64,000 nt of DNA from Hypomesus transpacificus (GCF_021917145.1 NC_061062.1:3755468-3819467), one strand, 5' to 3'; positions 1-43,200 are shown, counted from the first letter of the stretch. Notes: a model not told the origin generated them from the sequence alone. Program-made: numbers and translations.

Positions 1-12498
<12,498 letters not shown>

Positions 12499-12506
12499 CC
12501 TCGTCC

Positions 12507-14617
12507 CTGCACAACATTTATAGTATTTTTTATTATTTTTTATTTAACATAATTTTTGGAATGACGTTAGCACCTTGTGTATTTCTGCAATGTTTGCGTT
12601 GACGGGGTCTATTGATATCTCTAGCGTTTTCAAATATTGACGAATGGGTTCCAATGCATGCGTCAACAAGACCACTTTGCATTACCTGCCTGGCCACTCC
12701 CTAACTGGCTCTTCGCCCAATCACAGTTCAGGCTGCTGGGGACTCATCCGCTGGACGGAGAAACACTGACCGGAGGGAGATCACTGGCACAGAGCCTTCT
12801 GGGGCATGTAGTCTTCTAGCCTGGAATGGAATGAGGTAAACAGTAGTGAGCAATAATTCTAATATTGATTCTCATCTTCCTTGTTAAAAAAAAAGCTCCA
12901 CAAAAAAGGTGTACACCTTCATATAAACTAGGCTTGTCTTTCCCCTCCGAATGGTGTCATGTTTTGAATTTTTTTCCCCTAAATTTGATCAATAGTTCTC
13001 TTTATTGAAATATAGACTCAATTAGAATGTGGGGGACAGCGTCACCAGTTTAAAGTCACATGGAACATTCTCCTACAGTCCAGTTTGAATACCTGTATTA
13101 AACAGGTGTGATTAATAAACACATGAAACCCCTTGGGGGTAGTAACTAACCTGAGTTAAAACAATATATCAAATTTCGGGAAACATAATAATATCCTGAA
13201 AAAGCCAAATGAAACTCGTTGGAAGTTGGAAAGTCGGGAACCAAACCTGTTCTGCAGCAACACAGAAACTAGACTAGCATGTATCTTTTAGTAACCTAGG
13301 TAGTTAGTCGGGGGTACAGACACAGAAAGCCCTGTTGTAGGACCTGCTAAGTTGATTAGAGCTAATTTGAAACTCCAGGCAAGGCTGGTCTCTTTTGTTA
13401 GGGCCTGGATGGCTATTAACAGGCTATGGGTAGATCCTCTTATCAACAGATTAATCACAAATTGCCAGGCAACCTTCGGGCTTTTCTACCACTCCCAACG
13501 CTTGATAAACTCCCAAGGAGTTACGATTTAGAATCAACTTTACTCTTACAGTAATCGTGCTATATAAAGAAAATAAGTCAATAGGCCAACATAACTTATA
13601 CTGTATATCAAGCCATTACTGACACAAGTCGTGTCGGATACGTGAGTGGGCTTTTGTTTCAACACAGCATTGCAAATACAAGTCGTATTTTGGATTAGCG
13701 CTATCGAGTGACGTTCATTATCCAGCCAGACATTTCTATAGCCCATAGACAGTACTATAGCCTGAAAAATACATTAGTGTGGCAAAAGCTGTGACAAAAA
13801 CAAAACCATTGTGTTTACGTGTAGGCCTAACTGCTAAATGTTACTCAGCTAGACTACGTACAGTTAAGATATCCAGCTGTACTGATACGGGCCAGTTACT
13901 CATAACTCAATTTGACAAATTACACAATATTAGCTGACAAGCAAATATTTATATCTCAGATTAGTCATTATCATCGAGAGTCTTCTTGTGGAAAATGTTA
14001 TAACGGCTCATGCAGCAAACATTTATACAAATGGTGTACTTCTGAGAGTTAGTTAGCGAAGAGAGTTAGCTCAAAGAGAAGCCAACTTATTGTTATCAAG
14101 CTAATGTCAACGTTAACGTGCTTGAGGTGAAAACAAAATCCATCTCGTTAAAATTGCGACGTGTCGCAGTTATTGTTGGGACAGATTCAACCGGACACGG
14201 TACCTAAAAACTGACAAAGCAACACAAATTACAAAAGGTACCTAGCAAGGGAAAGAGAGTTTGTCATAACGTTAGCTAGCTAAAGCTAAAGTTAGCTACC
14301 TCATCTAGAAGAGCCGCTACAGTAGTGTTTACGGGCTAACCGGGGAAGGCAACATCTCTGAGCTGGTCCAAAACGTACAATTCGCTTTCTAACAAAATAA
14401 TCATTCCTGTCAAAATATTGTGGAAGAGACTTTACTGTCAGACCAAAACTCTGACTGTCATGGGTATCAATATAGCTTGTTAAGATATATGGCCTGACCC
14501 CCGAAACGTAGACCGCGAGGCTTTAGTTCTAGGAACTCCCCGGGCCTTAACTCACTGTCAGTCAGACATTGTAGGAAACCTGCCTCGCGCCGCTTTACCC
14601 AGCAGATAAACACTCAC
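12507..14617 (-). other. HECTD1 5' UTR intron
   Basis: About 2.1 kb between the inferred non-coding exon and the first coding exon. It is AT-rich unique sequence with scattered GTTAGCTAGC-type words. I see no open frame with homology and no recognisable mobile element. Confidence 0.5.
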
Positions 14618-14700
14618 CGTCTTTCCGCTGGTGACGAAAAGAAACCGTCGTTTGGTCAAAATAAATAGTGCGTTGCGGAGCCTGGTTATTTTATACCTTT
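14618..14700 (-). promoter_or_regulatory. hectd1: Probable HECTD1 non-coding first exon and promoter
   Basis: The first coding exon of HECTD1 is preceded by a splice acceptor at 12507 (GTGCAG), so an upstream non-coding exon must exist. A consensus donor (ACG then GTGAGTG on the minus strand) lies at 14611-14617, and the stretch just upstream is CpG-containing, unlike the AT-rich intron. The exon's 5' end cannot be fixed; 14700 is a guess. Inference only. Confidence 0.45.
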
Positions 14701-15359
14701 ACTACTTTATTCCCATTTCTTTTTAGCGATACGTAAAGGTCAAAGTGGACGGTAACGCAATACACAAATTCTAGCGAAATGGAGAGCAGACGAAGCGAAC
14801 TAACTGAGCTGGCTTTCCTCGAGGTTGCCAGAGTATGTCGCATTATCCCTCTTTCTCAGTGTCTGAATATTTGAAACCTGTAAAAATGTTTTCTGTCATT
14901 ATTTTTTTTTTGTGTTAAAAAAGTAGGATGTACCCTACGTATGTGACAGTATTCACTAACTTTGGTTGTGGCCTGGAATCATACGGCAAGAGTAAACAAT
15001 CCTGCTACTTTCACAGTTTAATCCTTATTGATCAATAAATCCCTCATTCTACAAGTTATTTCTCATATAATGTCCTACACGTAACATAAATGCATATATT
15101 TGTACCCCATCTTCCTCGAATACAGCTTTGTTCCAACTGTATAAACACACAATTTAAGCGTTTCTATCAAACCTGGCAACCGATAGCTGAAAGCACTGCG
15201 GCTGTTTGGCAGGGGGCGCTATTTTTTGTGTTTATTATTATCTGAAACACTAGAAACACAGCACTAAATAACTCTTTGTTACAGATTATATCACATTCCA
15301 CTCCATTTAGAGCAGTGCTGAATTCTACTGACAATGTAGACTGAGATTAAAAGAAAATC
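14701..15359. other. Intergenic stretch between HECTD1 5' end and HEATR5A 3' end
   Basis: About 0.65 kb separates two genes on the same strand. No ORF with homology was seen. It probably holds the HECTD1 promoter at its left end. Confidence 0.45.
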
Positions 15360-16928
15360 AGGCTTTATTCACCCACTGGCATTAGAAAATCATGTGTTAA
15401 TATCCAACCATTTTTTTCATTTGTACAGTTTACAAAACAAATGCCAAGTCACTTCATGATATACAGGCTTAGTATTATAACAGTATCGTCCTACCTATTG
15501 TAGTGCTGTAAGCAGGACGATGTTGATTATTGCAGATACATACTTTGTAGTGTTGACTTGACTATCATCATACTATAGTGACTGGACTATCATCCAATGA
15601 TTAACTGTAACTATGGTAAAGAGTCACTCTTCAGTGAACATTCATATGCTGGATAACAACCCAATGCATTCCACAACCAATGCTTTTGATCAAAGCCTCA
15701 GTTTAGAGGAGATAGCGTTCATCCATACAGTACATTAATTCAAACAAATTAATCTCAAGATATTCTAAAACAGGAAGTAATCGATTAAGCCAACATTTTG
15801 TGATGATAAAGTAATTCATACTACCAACCCCATCCTTAAGCAGCCTCTACAGACCATCATGTTAATGATAGCGATCAGATTATGATCAGATAGCTGCAAG
15901 AGAGTATAATGCTGACCATCACACAGTGTTATAAGTGCAGTTCTGTCTGCTAACAGTCTTCTTCTATGAGTGGATACTGTATTTCTTGTCTCAATTATCA
16001 ACATGGCTATTATTGTACTATTATTCATAACCCTTAATACTGCATAGTTACTATAATGATTCAAGTCTACAGTATGACGCTTAATGACAATCTTGTTACT
16101 GCTAAGCTGTTAATGTTCTCTAACAGTCTGTAGCATTAAGCATCTTTGTTGGCTTGCATAGTAGAGTCTGACAAGGACAGCTGAGAGAATTAAGTACAAG
16201 GAACTTATAAAGATGGAAGCTACAGATCTGTCATATTTCCACTCAACACAGAATTATTACTGTTCCACGATACTAGTAAGTGGTTCCAAGTGCACTGTAA
16301 AGAGCCACATCTGTGGCTTGCCTGGCAAACGACTTCTGAAGATGTTCACTGCTGAAGTTGGAACATGGATATAGAGGAAGGTGATCTGAGAATGATGACA
16401 TTGTCTTTACACCTTTGCTCCCTCATAGAGGTTAAACTGGCCACATCAACCCTACAACTACCTGTACCATGAGATTATTCTATAAATTGCTACTCTTTAC
16501 CCCTTGGACACTTACTTACTGCACTGTGTGTGATCTGTGCCATTGGGGAACAATATGTGAATGCCATTTCCTTATGTGATAAAGTGACAAGTATGTGATA
16601 TACTGATGAGGGCTACTGATCCATGCATCTCGAATCCTTCTCTAGTTCACGCGATAAACCCTACAGTCATAGAGACACATTTAGTCCCGCCCATCCCTGT
16701 GATAGGGTAGGTGACGCTCATTGACAACTTACTGCCTACACCTATCCAATATCTTTTGATCTAAATGTCCTCAGCTCTGGTCTCACCAACATGCATCACT
16801 TGATAATGATATTAAGGCCTACACTAGTGAGCTTTAGAGGATGGCAGGCCTGAGCTAGGCCCGGCTGGGCTAGGCTGAGTCGGGTGAAGGGGGTTTATTT
16901 AAGACGCCAGCTTCATTCCCTTCTAGGT
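15360..16928 (-). other. heatr5a: HEATR5A 3' UTR with polyadenylation signal
   Basis: About 1.5 kb of AT-rich non-coding sequence follows the HEATR5A stop (TGA, complement at 16929-16931). A minus-strand AATAAA lies at 15364-15369 and is the most distal plausible signal. Use of this signal is inferred. Confidence 0.6.
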
Positions 16929-34140
<17,212 letters not shown>

Positions 34141-35183
34141 TAATTTAAACACCAGCGATAGGTGATGTGGACACATCTGCTCTCAAACCCTCCTTCTCCC
34201 CAAACTCCGCTTCCCAACTCAAGTCTAGAGTAGCTGATTGCTAAATCATCGAACGTGGTATCCAAGGGCGATGAATTAATGCAAGAGTTAAGGAAGGTTT
34301 TCTCAAATGCCAGCAAATAACTAAACAGAAGCTGTAAAAAAAAAAATATTTAACGTATTTTTTTATCCAGCGAGTGATCCATTTAAACATTTGGATGACA
34401 TTAGATCATACCACAGCTCTGGATCGTGCTGTCCGCAACGAAAAGGTGGAAAGCAGTTTGGTAGTAACAGACAGTTTTGTGTGATACATTTAAAGAAAAG
34501 TAATAGGACGCAAATGAGGCCATAATCATCAAATACATGCAGAACATATTTTAGCAGAGTTTTCGAGAGTTTTTACCAACAAAGTTTCAAAAGGTAAAAC
34601 AAAACAAAAAAAGTTTTGAAAAAAGTTTCTAATTTATTTTTATTTTTAATTAAGTGTTGCATCATTGATGACAAGGCTATTTGATGAGGACTCTATTATA
34701 CTCTACTGTATGCTCTGCTTTAATCAAGTTTGTTTAAGGCTTCTCTGTTCTCTCCTCTCTTCCTCTCTTTTCTCCTTTCACTTGTGTGTGTGTGAAACAA
34801 AGTTTCACAAAAATATTTTCCCCCAAACGTTTTGAAAAACTATTTTCGAAAAAATATTTGGCGAATGCGCTGTGTCTATAGTTTTGCCATCTCTGTACAT
34901 TAATTAATTTCTTGCCATCAGAAATTCTCACCCCTCCGTCGAGTTGCTAAAATATCGCGAGGAAACAAGTATTGTGCAGCCAACGAACTCTCGTTTGTCA
35001 CATGATTCCGTTCAAAGTTTCCCGGAAGCCAGTCTCACCTCCTTTTAGTATGACCCTTAACTCTATGGTATGACCATTTCGTGGCATGTTATTTTAAAAT
35101 CTAATATTAGTTCGCTTTAGTTTAATGAATTGTCCAACTGTTTACATTTCCTAAATTATCCCTTGGCCAACATCGTTACAAAA
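34141..35183. promoter_or_regulatory. Divergent HEATR5A / DTD2 upstream region
   Basis: About 1 kb between two genes transcribed away from each other. Close to DTD2, at 34935-35035, are a CGCG-type motif (TATCGCGAGGA), an E-box-like TCACATGA and an ETS-like CCCGGAAG, features of housekeeping promoters. The CGCG-to-ETS stretch is repeated in inverted orientation at 44185-44330. The start site is not visible from sequence. Confidence 0.55.
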
Positions 35184-35667
35184 ATGACAGAAGAGTCAGG
35201 TGCTGCTGCACATGCAAGAACGGTCCTTCAGCAGTGTATTCACGCTAGGCTGCAGGTGAAAGCGGCGGATGAGGAGTCCGGAGCTGAATGGGTGGAGGTA
35301 GGTAATATAGACGGAGGCTTATCTGTCCTCAGACCGTGCATTGTACGTGCATCTTAACTGTCAAAGACTATGGCCATGATGGCTTTTTCTCATGAACTAT
35401 TTGCTATGCTTCATTCATTTTCTAAATATGTTTTGTTTCTGTTTTTAAGATTAACAGGGGGATGGTGATATACATCTGCTTTTACAAGGGAGCCACTGTG
35501 GATATCATCCCCAAAATGGGTGGGTACACTGTATTGTGTAACTTTATGTTGGTTGTAGTGCACATATGTAGAGAATTAACTTCTCCTTGATGGTCTCCAT
35601 TTTCTGCCTCCTCACTTACATACAAACAATGAATGTATAAATAGATGTCCTGCTCTGACGCCCCCTC

Positions 35668-35757
<90 letters not shown>

Positions 35758-36100
35758 AGTGTCCACCCTGCTGAACCTGAGACTGTGTGAGGCAGACTCT
35801 GGGAAGTACACGTCCGTGCTGGAGCTACCTGGGAGTGTGCTGGTGGTTCCGCAGGCCACCCTGGGGGGCAAGGCCAAGGGCAGGGGCATGCAGTACCACA
35901 ACAACATCAGAAAAGAGGAGGGACTTAGGCTCTATTCAGACTTTGTCTGTCAGTGTGAGAAGGAGCTGGACTCGGCTCGAGGACGCAGGGCGGAGGAGGG
36001 GGCCGGGGCTGAGACGACAGTCAAGCATGGGACTTATGGGAACCGACAGGTGTTAAAGCTGGATACGAATGGACCGTACACACACTTAATGGAGTTCTGA
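35184..36100 (+). CDS. dtd2: DTD2, D-aminoacyl-tRNA deacylase 2 (ATD), intact
   Basis: Hydrolyses wrongly charged aminoacyl-tRNA; animal DTD2/ATD is known to clear L-Ala from tRNA-Thr(G4-U69). Three exons, 35184-35297, 35450-35519 and 35760-36100, give 174 residues (human 168, from memory). The start [18 protein letters not shown] and the blocks [18 protein letters not shown]-like, [19 protein letters not shown] and [20 protein letters not shown] match DTD2 throughout. The Gly-Pro pair in TNGPYTH is the active-site Gly-trans-Pro motif that separates ATD from DTD1. Exon 3 is preceded by a (TC)n microsatellite of about 90 bp that serves as its polypyrimidine tract. A diverged copy of this gene, with the same two intron positions, forms the end of the next gene. 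Confidence 0.96.
35663..35757. repeat. (TC)n microsatellite at DTD2 exon 3 acceptor
   Basis: About 95 bp of nearly pure TC ending in CTCTCAG, the splice acceptor of DTD2 exon 3. The run is the polypyrimidine tract itself. Confidence 0.95.
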
Positions 36101-36879
36101 ATGTCATGGGAGATGGTACCGTTTTAGAGCTGGATCTGAAACACTGGTCCTTAAAATAACTTGGCAGCATTGAGGGAATATGATCGGTTTATTATCCAGA
36201 TTGTTGTTTGTTGATGAGTGAATGTACTGTACATAAATCATTTAAACCTACACTCAGTGTTATTGTTGAAATAAGTACATTTCGGCTTGAGCGCTTTACC
36301 AGTGAGTGTGTCAGTGATGGCCATCTGTGTCTTGGTGTCTACCTTGTCACATTTGTTAACCCCCTCCCCCCTCCTCTCTCTCCAACTTCTGTATGATTAC
36401 CATGGATGTAACTTGTTACAGAAGTATACTGAAAATCTTATTGAACCCTTTCAAATCAAGGACCCATCATATAAAATAACTTTCAATATTATCAGAGACA
36501 TTTCAGACTGTTATAGATACCAGCCAGTAGGTGGCACTAAAGCAACTAAACTAAACAAGGAAGTTGACAGGAAGTGAAGAAGCAATCTGAATCGGTTCTT
36601 CACAACATACGCCATAACTGTTGACAAGACTGTCTCAAATCTATCCTTCAGAAAGTATTCAGTAAAGGATATACATCATTTTGTTAATTTGGTATGAACG
36701 TACTGCGAAAGGTATTGTTCCTCTCAGACTAAATATGCATGTTAAAACACGATATACGCCTTTTTATGTGTCTTCAACTGGGATCTTTTTGTGGCTGAAC
36801 ATCTGCAGTTTTTATCCTACCCGTCAGATTGTCTTACCTTGTCTTACTGCGCACGCGCCCATTAAGTAGCGTCATTTTG
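36101..36879. other. DTD2 3' UTR and intergenic spacer
   Basis: Follows the DTD2 stop. I saw no canonical AATAAA on the plus strand here, so the 3' end is unclear. No ORF with homology. Confidence 0.5.
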
Positions 36880-36938
36880 GTCACACTGAACGACGGCCAT
36901 AATCTTTCAGTAGTTGCGCATGGATTTCTTGGTGTAAT
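36880..36938 (+). promoter_or_regulatory. Probable promoter and non-coding first exon of the THAP/H2C2/DTD2-like gene
   Basis: A YY1-like CGGCCAT at about 36893 precedes a stretch ending in a strong donor (GTGTAAT then GTAAGTTT at 36939), which could splice to the acceptor at 37271-37276 just before the start codon. The exon would contain a five-codon upstream ORF beginning at GCGCATGG. The sequence around it is repeated imperfectly right after the donor (36911-36970 and 36971-37028). Inference. Confidence 0.45.
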
Positions 36939-37278
36939 GTAAGTTTTTGACAATTTCTGTTCATTTTTACTACTTGCGCATGGATTTCAACCTGTAACAT
37001 AATTGTTCGACTATTTATTTAATTTTTATTATACCAAGACAGCTACCCTAGCAGTAATGATAACTGTTTCAAGTCACATTCTTACGAACACAGGAGTGCA
37101 GTGATAATTTTTGTTACAATTTTTTATTGAAAAGTTAGGCATCCTATGGGCCACCTATTCATCACTTAAAAGTGAACTCTTTCAAAATGATTGATTGTTT
37201 GGTGCAAAATATAATCTTTATTTTCTTTAAATGTATCTGTATATTGATGCTTTTTTCTTTTCTTATTTTTTGACAGCC

Positions 37279-40200
37279 ATGGAAGAAAAGTGGGAAGCAA
37301 TATATAGTCTTCTGTCAGGGGGGTCGTACCCATCAGGGTATACCAAGGCCCAAAGGCAGACCATTCGTAGATCTTCACTCAACTTCGCCCTAAAGGGTAG
37401 TTATTTTAACTTGTAATATCAACTATGTTTATTTCTTTATTCAATTGTTGCCATCTTGATCTTTCTCTGCCATCTAATAATCTCCAGTGGTGGTAAATTG
37501 TTCTTCTTAGATGGTGTGTTGTTTCGAAAATCGCATGGTGGTCTCTGCAAGGTCTTGAGGACTGAGGCGGCGATACGAGAGGCCCTGACGCAGTACCATG
37601 ACAACAACGAGCATGCGGGCCAGAAAAGAATGCTCAAGTCCCTCAACAGGATGTACTATTGGGGTGGCATGTGTCCTGCCATCAATACATGGATCAAGAA
37701 CTGTGAGACGTGCAAGAACAAACCAGTCTACAACAACTTCTCCGTGGGAAATAGTTTTCACTGCATCGCTTATGGCTGTGGGAGCAGCAGCGTTCACCAG
37801 AACGATGGCACCACCTTTCACAGGTAATAGAGGACTCACTGAAAATACACCTCTCTAACGTGGTCCTCTGTGGTTTTTAATCATATTTTAGCATGGCTAA
37901 TCTTACAACAACAGGAAACATGAAGAACCATTATTCTGACTAAGGCAAGCACCATATTTGCTTTCCCTTTGACCAGGTTCCCCAGAGACGACCCAGAAAC
38001 GATGGATCTGTGGGTGGCTTTGGCCCAGAGAGACAGGTGGTCCATCGGATCAAATGTCTACCTTTGCTCAAAACACTTCACAGATGTCTGTTTTGAGAGT
38101 TCGGAGGAAGGGCTGGTTCTTAAACCTGACGCTGTACCTACTATAGCAGTGGCTCTGCCTCTCAAAGAAGTACTTATCTCATTGCTCATTTAAAAACCTT
38201 TCATGGTGTCATCTAGAGGGAGTCAGATGGCTGAGCGGTGAGGGAGTCGGGCTAGTAATCAGAAGGTTGCTGGATCGATTTCCCGCCGTGCCAAATGACG
38301 TTGTGTCCTTGGGCAAGGCACTTCACCCTACTTGCCTCGGGGGGAATGTCCCTGTACTTACTGTAAGTCGCTCTGGATAAGAGCGTCTGCTAAATGACTA
38401 AAATGTAATGTAAATGTCACCTACCACAGAGAAAACTTAACTACTAACTCTTTAAAGGAGCCGCTATTTCGTGAGTCGGAGACCGATGACCACTCTGTGG
38501 AGTTTGGAAGCCTGGAAGAGCTCATCTCTGCAAGCAACGACACTTTGAAACGCGAGGAACACCAGTATGCACTGCCTCCTCCTGAGACCAACAGGCTGTC
38601 CTTCAGGAAGGGGAGGGCTGATGGGTCTGGCACTTTCGATAAAGAGCCACTATTCGCCAGGTATGACGCAATGGAGCACTACCTGAGTACTGGCCGATAC
38701 TTCAAGATATCCAAAGCAGTAAAGGGCTCCATCAGAAGGCAGTCTAAAGGGTTTATTCTCACAGGTAAACAGAGAGGGTGTCGTAATTGTATAGAGATAA
38801 AGTTAAAAACATTAAAAAAAAGCACTAAATAAATATCGGATATGGACACCAGAGATCTCCTTTACTGTGCTCGATGCTAATTTGACTCTTCTCTCTCCAT
38901 GTAAGGTGGCGTGCTGATGAACAACCAGAGGCCAGCACTGAGAAGGGTAGTGCGTAGCCGCGAGGAGGTCGTCAACATTCTGAAACAGTTCCATAACGAC
39001 CGGGGTCACAAAGGGATGAGTTACAGCTATGCGTCCATGAGCAAGCAGTACTTCTGGGGCACCATGACCCGTGACTTGGCTGACTGGATTGCCAATTGTG
39101 ACCAATGCTGTGTGGACAGAGAGTCTAGGAAGCACATGTGCAGCGTGTACAAGTGTAACAACTACAGTGGGCCCGTAGAGAGAGGACTGGGGATAACCTT
39201 TCACCCGTAAGAACACACTGCCTAGTCCCTCAGTCTGTCTGTTAGTCTGTCAGTAAGTCAGTCAGTCTGTTACCGTTCTGTTTCCTCAGGTTCCCCATCC
39301 ACAAACCCCACTTGCTGGACTGCTGGGTCAAGGCTATGGGCCGACCCAGCTGGTTCCCCCGGCCCAGGTCTGTGGTCTGCTCTGGACACTTCACAGAGGA
39401 CTGCTTTGACCGGAGCGGAGACACTGTAGTTCTGAAACTAGATGCTGTCCCCAGCATGTTCTTGTACCAGCAACCTGTGGTAAGAAAGCAGACATAATGG
39501 TATCAGAATGACAAGAGAGAGATTTAAATACAGTACAATTGTACTAGATTGTAGACCTCACAGACATAGGATAAAATACATTTATTGTTTGATTAAAGAG
39601 TGTAACTGTTAAGAGACCAAACCTAAGAATTAGCTTATTATCATAATTAACAAAAGTTGAAGATGCAAAGCTTTGTGGAGTCTGACCCTTGACCTTGTCT
39701 CTAGCAACAGTCTCCCAGCATCTCCAAAAAGGTGCTCGCTATGGGACTTAATGAATTCTCCCAGGGCACTACAAGCGATCAGGCCTTCTTTGCCAAGTAC
39801 GATGTTGTGGACAGATACATAAGGGAGAATATCTACCCTTCCGGACTCAGCTCTGTAGAGAAGAACACCATCAGACGCTTTTGCAAGAAGTTTATCATCA
39901 AAGGTAAATATTCTCATCTTTACTTAGTGGACAGCAGTAGAAAAGGTTTATTATTGTGTGACGGGCATGTAACGGACGTGGCCACGCTCCGTCACTACAA
40001 GGCGTCGTTCGCCCCTCGCTGGGCTCGAACGCACGCCCTCTGACTTGCCAAGCGCGACCACTACCAGCTACGCCAAAGAAAAGCTAGCTATTCGTTGATG
40101 CGGGTAGCCCATTACATACCTGAGGAGTGAGTTTCACAGGTTCACACCCGTTACAATTGCAGCTGTCCATAACATGCAATTATGACTAAGTATAACCTGA

Positions 40201-43200
40201 GTATATATGTCAAAATATTTTTTGGGGTTTAGATTTACTATTATATGCCAAAACAATTTTTGGGGTTTAGATGTACTATTTGCTTGAAACGTAGGGAGAA
40301 ACCTTTAACTTAAGTATTTAATTCATACATTTGTTTTGGGAATTGCTATCTTCCCAGACGGTCTGCTACATATCATGATCAAGAGTCGGGTGCTTAAGGT
40401 TCTGCGCAGCCAGGAGGATGTAAATCAGGCTCTAGCAGAGTTCCACGATGAGCTCAACCACCTGAACTTGAAGAAATGCATGAGGCTGCTCACGGAACGC
40501 TTCTTCTGGGGAACCATGGAAGTTGACGTGGCCCGCTGGATTGAGAATTGTAGTGAGTGTAGTGAGGCTCTCATGGAACTAGAACAACATCAAGAACCAT
40601 CTACTGGAGTTCCACAACTGACCGAGTCCTGGCAGAACAATACTGATTTGGCATCCATCAGGTTTTCATCATCTTATCTGCCCAGTAGATGCACTTATTA
40701 AATTAACAGAATGCACAAAGCTAGCCAGGTTCAACATTATTCCAACAACAGTATTTGTACATGTCTTGTCTCAGTCCACATAGTGCAGCGACTGGAATCG
40801 TTTGTGAAGATGATATTGCTGACGGGGCAGAGGACTGTGCGGAGATATCTGCTTCTACAAAGAAGGCCCTCGTGAAACCAAAGCGGCGTCCAAGACCTGC
40901 TTCTGGAGTTCTACAACCAGTAGAACCGGAGGACATCGTAATTGATGTGATACCTTACAGGTAAGACAGTTCTCTTCATTCAACTACCCACTGTACGCAC
41001 TTGTGATTGAAAGCAGAATGTAGTGTAAAAAACTTGGCTTCAATTACATTGTTCCAAAACAAACTAAAAGTAGATGTTTATCTAGGAATAAGGGCATTTC
41101 TACCTTCCTCTTCCTAGTCCCATCCGCTCAACAACGGTAAGCGTTTCTGCACATGATACTTGGTGCTGCATAGAGGACTGTGATGAGTTATCTCCTTCTA
41201 TGAAGAAGGCCCTCGTGGAACCACATCAGCATCAAGAAGCTGGTGTTGGAATTCCATCGTACAGGTAGCACCGTTCTCTCATTCCTAGGTCCGACATTAG
41301 ATTACCAACATGCGTGAGGATGTTTATCGTGAGTACTTCTACCTCTTTTGTCTCAGTCCTGAGAGTTCAGCATCTGTGAACGCTGGCGAGGAGGACGGTG
41401 GCCGTGGTGTGCACGATCGTGACAAAGGTGGAGGAAAGCTGCAGCCAGTTCCCACAAACGCAGTGAGACAGATGGTTCTGTTCTCCCAGCAGCAGAACAA
41501 GGTGGTGCTGGTCCGAGATTCGGACCTAGAACCAATACAGGTACACGTGTGCATCTGAAGTTCTTCTAATTACAGTCACATTTTATTTTATTTTTATTTG
41601 ACCTTTATTTATCCAGGTAGAATCAATTGAGAACCAATTCTCATTTACAATTATGACCTGTCCAGGAGGCAGCAGCACAGTCCTCCACATGACTCCATCA
41701 ACCATCTAACTTTTCTCGTTCATACAGCTGTCCCAGCTTCAACCTCAGGTCCAGATCCTGCCCCAGTCCCAGCCTCAACCTCAGGTCCAGGCTCAGCCTG
41801 CTACACCCACTTCCTCCCAGCCACAGCCTCTCAAGACCCAGACCTGGCCCCAGACCCGGTACCAGACCAGGAACCAGACCAGGACCCAGGTCCAGGGGAT
41901 AGGTTCTGAACAGGTGGCTAACGGCAATGCCAAGCTGAACCTGAAAGCATCAACACCACCACCCCAATCTTCAGCCCTGTCGCAGGCATCGCCGCCTATG
42001 TCTACTGTAAGACACAGGACAGTTATGAGGTATGGATGTCAAATCCTAAAAGTATTAAAATCCTACCTTCTTCTTTGTATTGCAAGACTAGAAGGGTCAG
42101 AGCTAGCTGTGTGGGACATTGCTTTTCCCATCAAGCCGTGTCAAATCAGTGAAAAAATTTAAGGGAGGCAAGAGGAAGGAACATTAGGTTTTATCCACTG
42201 TTATGACAATCTGTCATTCTGTCTATCCTATCTATAACCTGTCTGTCTGTCCTATCCAGCCCCAAGGTGCCATCAGCCCGGTCGGTCCCCAAGGTGCTAT
42301 CAGCCCGGTCTGTCTTGTCCAGCCCCAAAGCCCCACCCTCCAATAAGTCAACCACAACCGCCTGTAACCAAGCGGTTGGCCTGCAGGCCAGGACAGTCAT
42401 CCAGCAGTGCAGTCAGGCACTCCTGAAGATCAGCCCAGTTATAGATGGAGCCGAGGCTAAGTGGGTGCAGGTATGTGGTGGTGGATTATAGCTCGGTGGT
42501 TAGAGCATTTGACTGCAGATCACAAGGTTGAAGGATAAAAGTGTCTTATAAATACAAATGCATTTGCTCTGTCTTGTACTGTGTCTGTAGAAGAGATTGG
42601 TGATGAATACCTATCAGCATTGTTCATATTAAGTTCATAGCATCTAAGGGTGTATGTGAGTTATATTTGTGTGTATGTGGACGTCTGTGTGTGGACAGAT
42701 CCAGGATGGCATGGTGGTCTATGTGTGTTTCTTCAAAGGAGCCACTGAAGAGATCATTCCAAAAATGGGTAAGCTACTTAATTAATCAAAGACAATATTA
42801 ATACTTTCCCAGATTTCCCTTAGTGTTTAGTTTTTCCAAATGTTTCTAAAAGAGGTTAGGAGTTGAGATGCCTTTAACAATCGTGGCATGGTTTTTATGA
42901 TGTACACCATGTTTCCTCAACTAAGAACTAAGTGCATACCCTTTTAACAGTGAACTTTAGTTCAACATATAGATGGGTAGGTTATTTAACAAAGATGGGT
43001 ATGCTGTATAACATCAGTGTCTGCCTGTCATTTCACACACAGTGGAAACATTGTTGGAGACCAAGTTGTTCAGGAAGTCCAATGGCCAGATGGTCTCAGT
43101 TCTTAAACTCCCTGGTAGTGTCCTGCTCATTCCACAGGACACCCTGACAGGAAACAGCATCTTTATGAACAGGGTGATGTACCCAGATGTGGCTCAGCAT

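Noticed and set aside
38906-39206. Active retrotransposon integrase in the fusion gene region
   Set aside because: Only the H2C2 zinc-binding part is present; no catalytic core, reverse transcriptase, protease or LTRs. Exons are separated by normal introns, as in a host gene.
42485-42562. tRNA gene
   Set aside because: Only a box A-like start and a weak box B; no acceptor stem or cloverleaf. Read as a SINE fragment.
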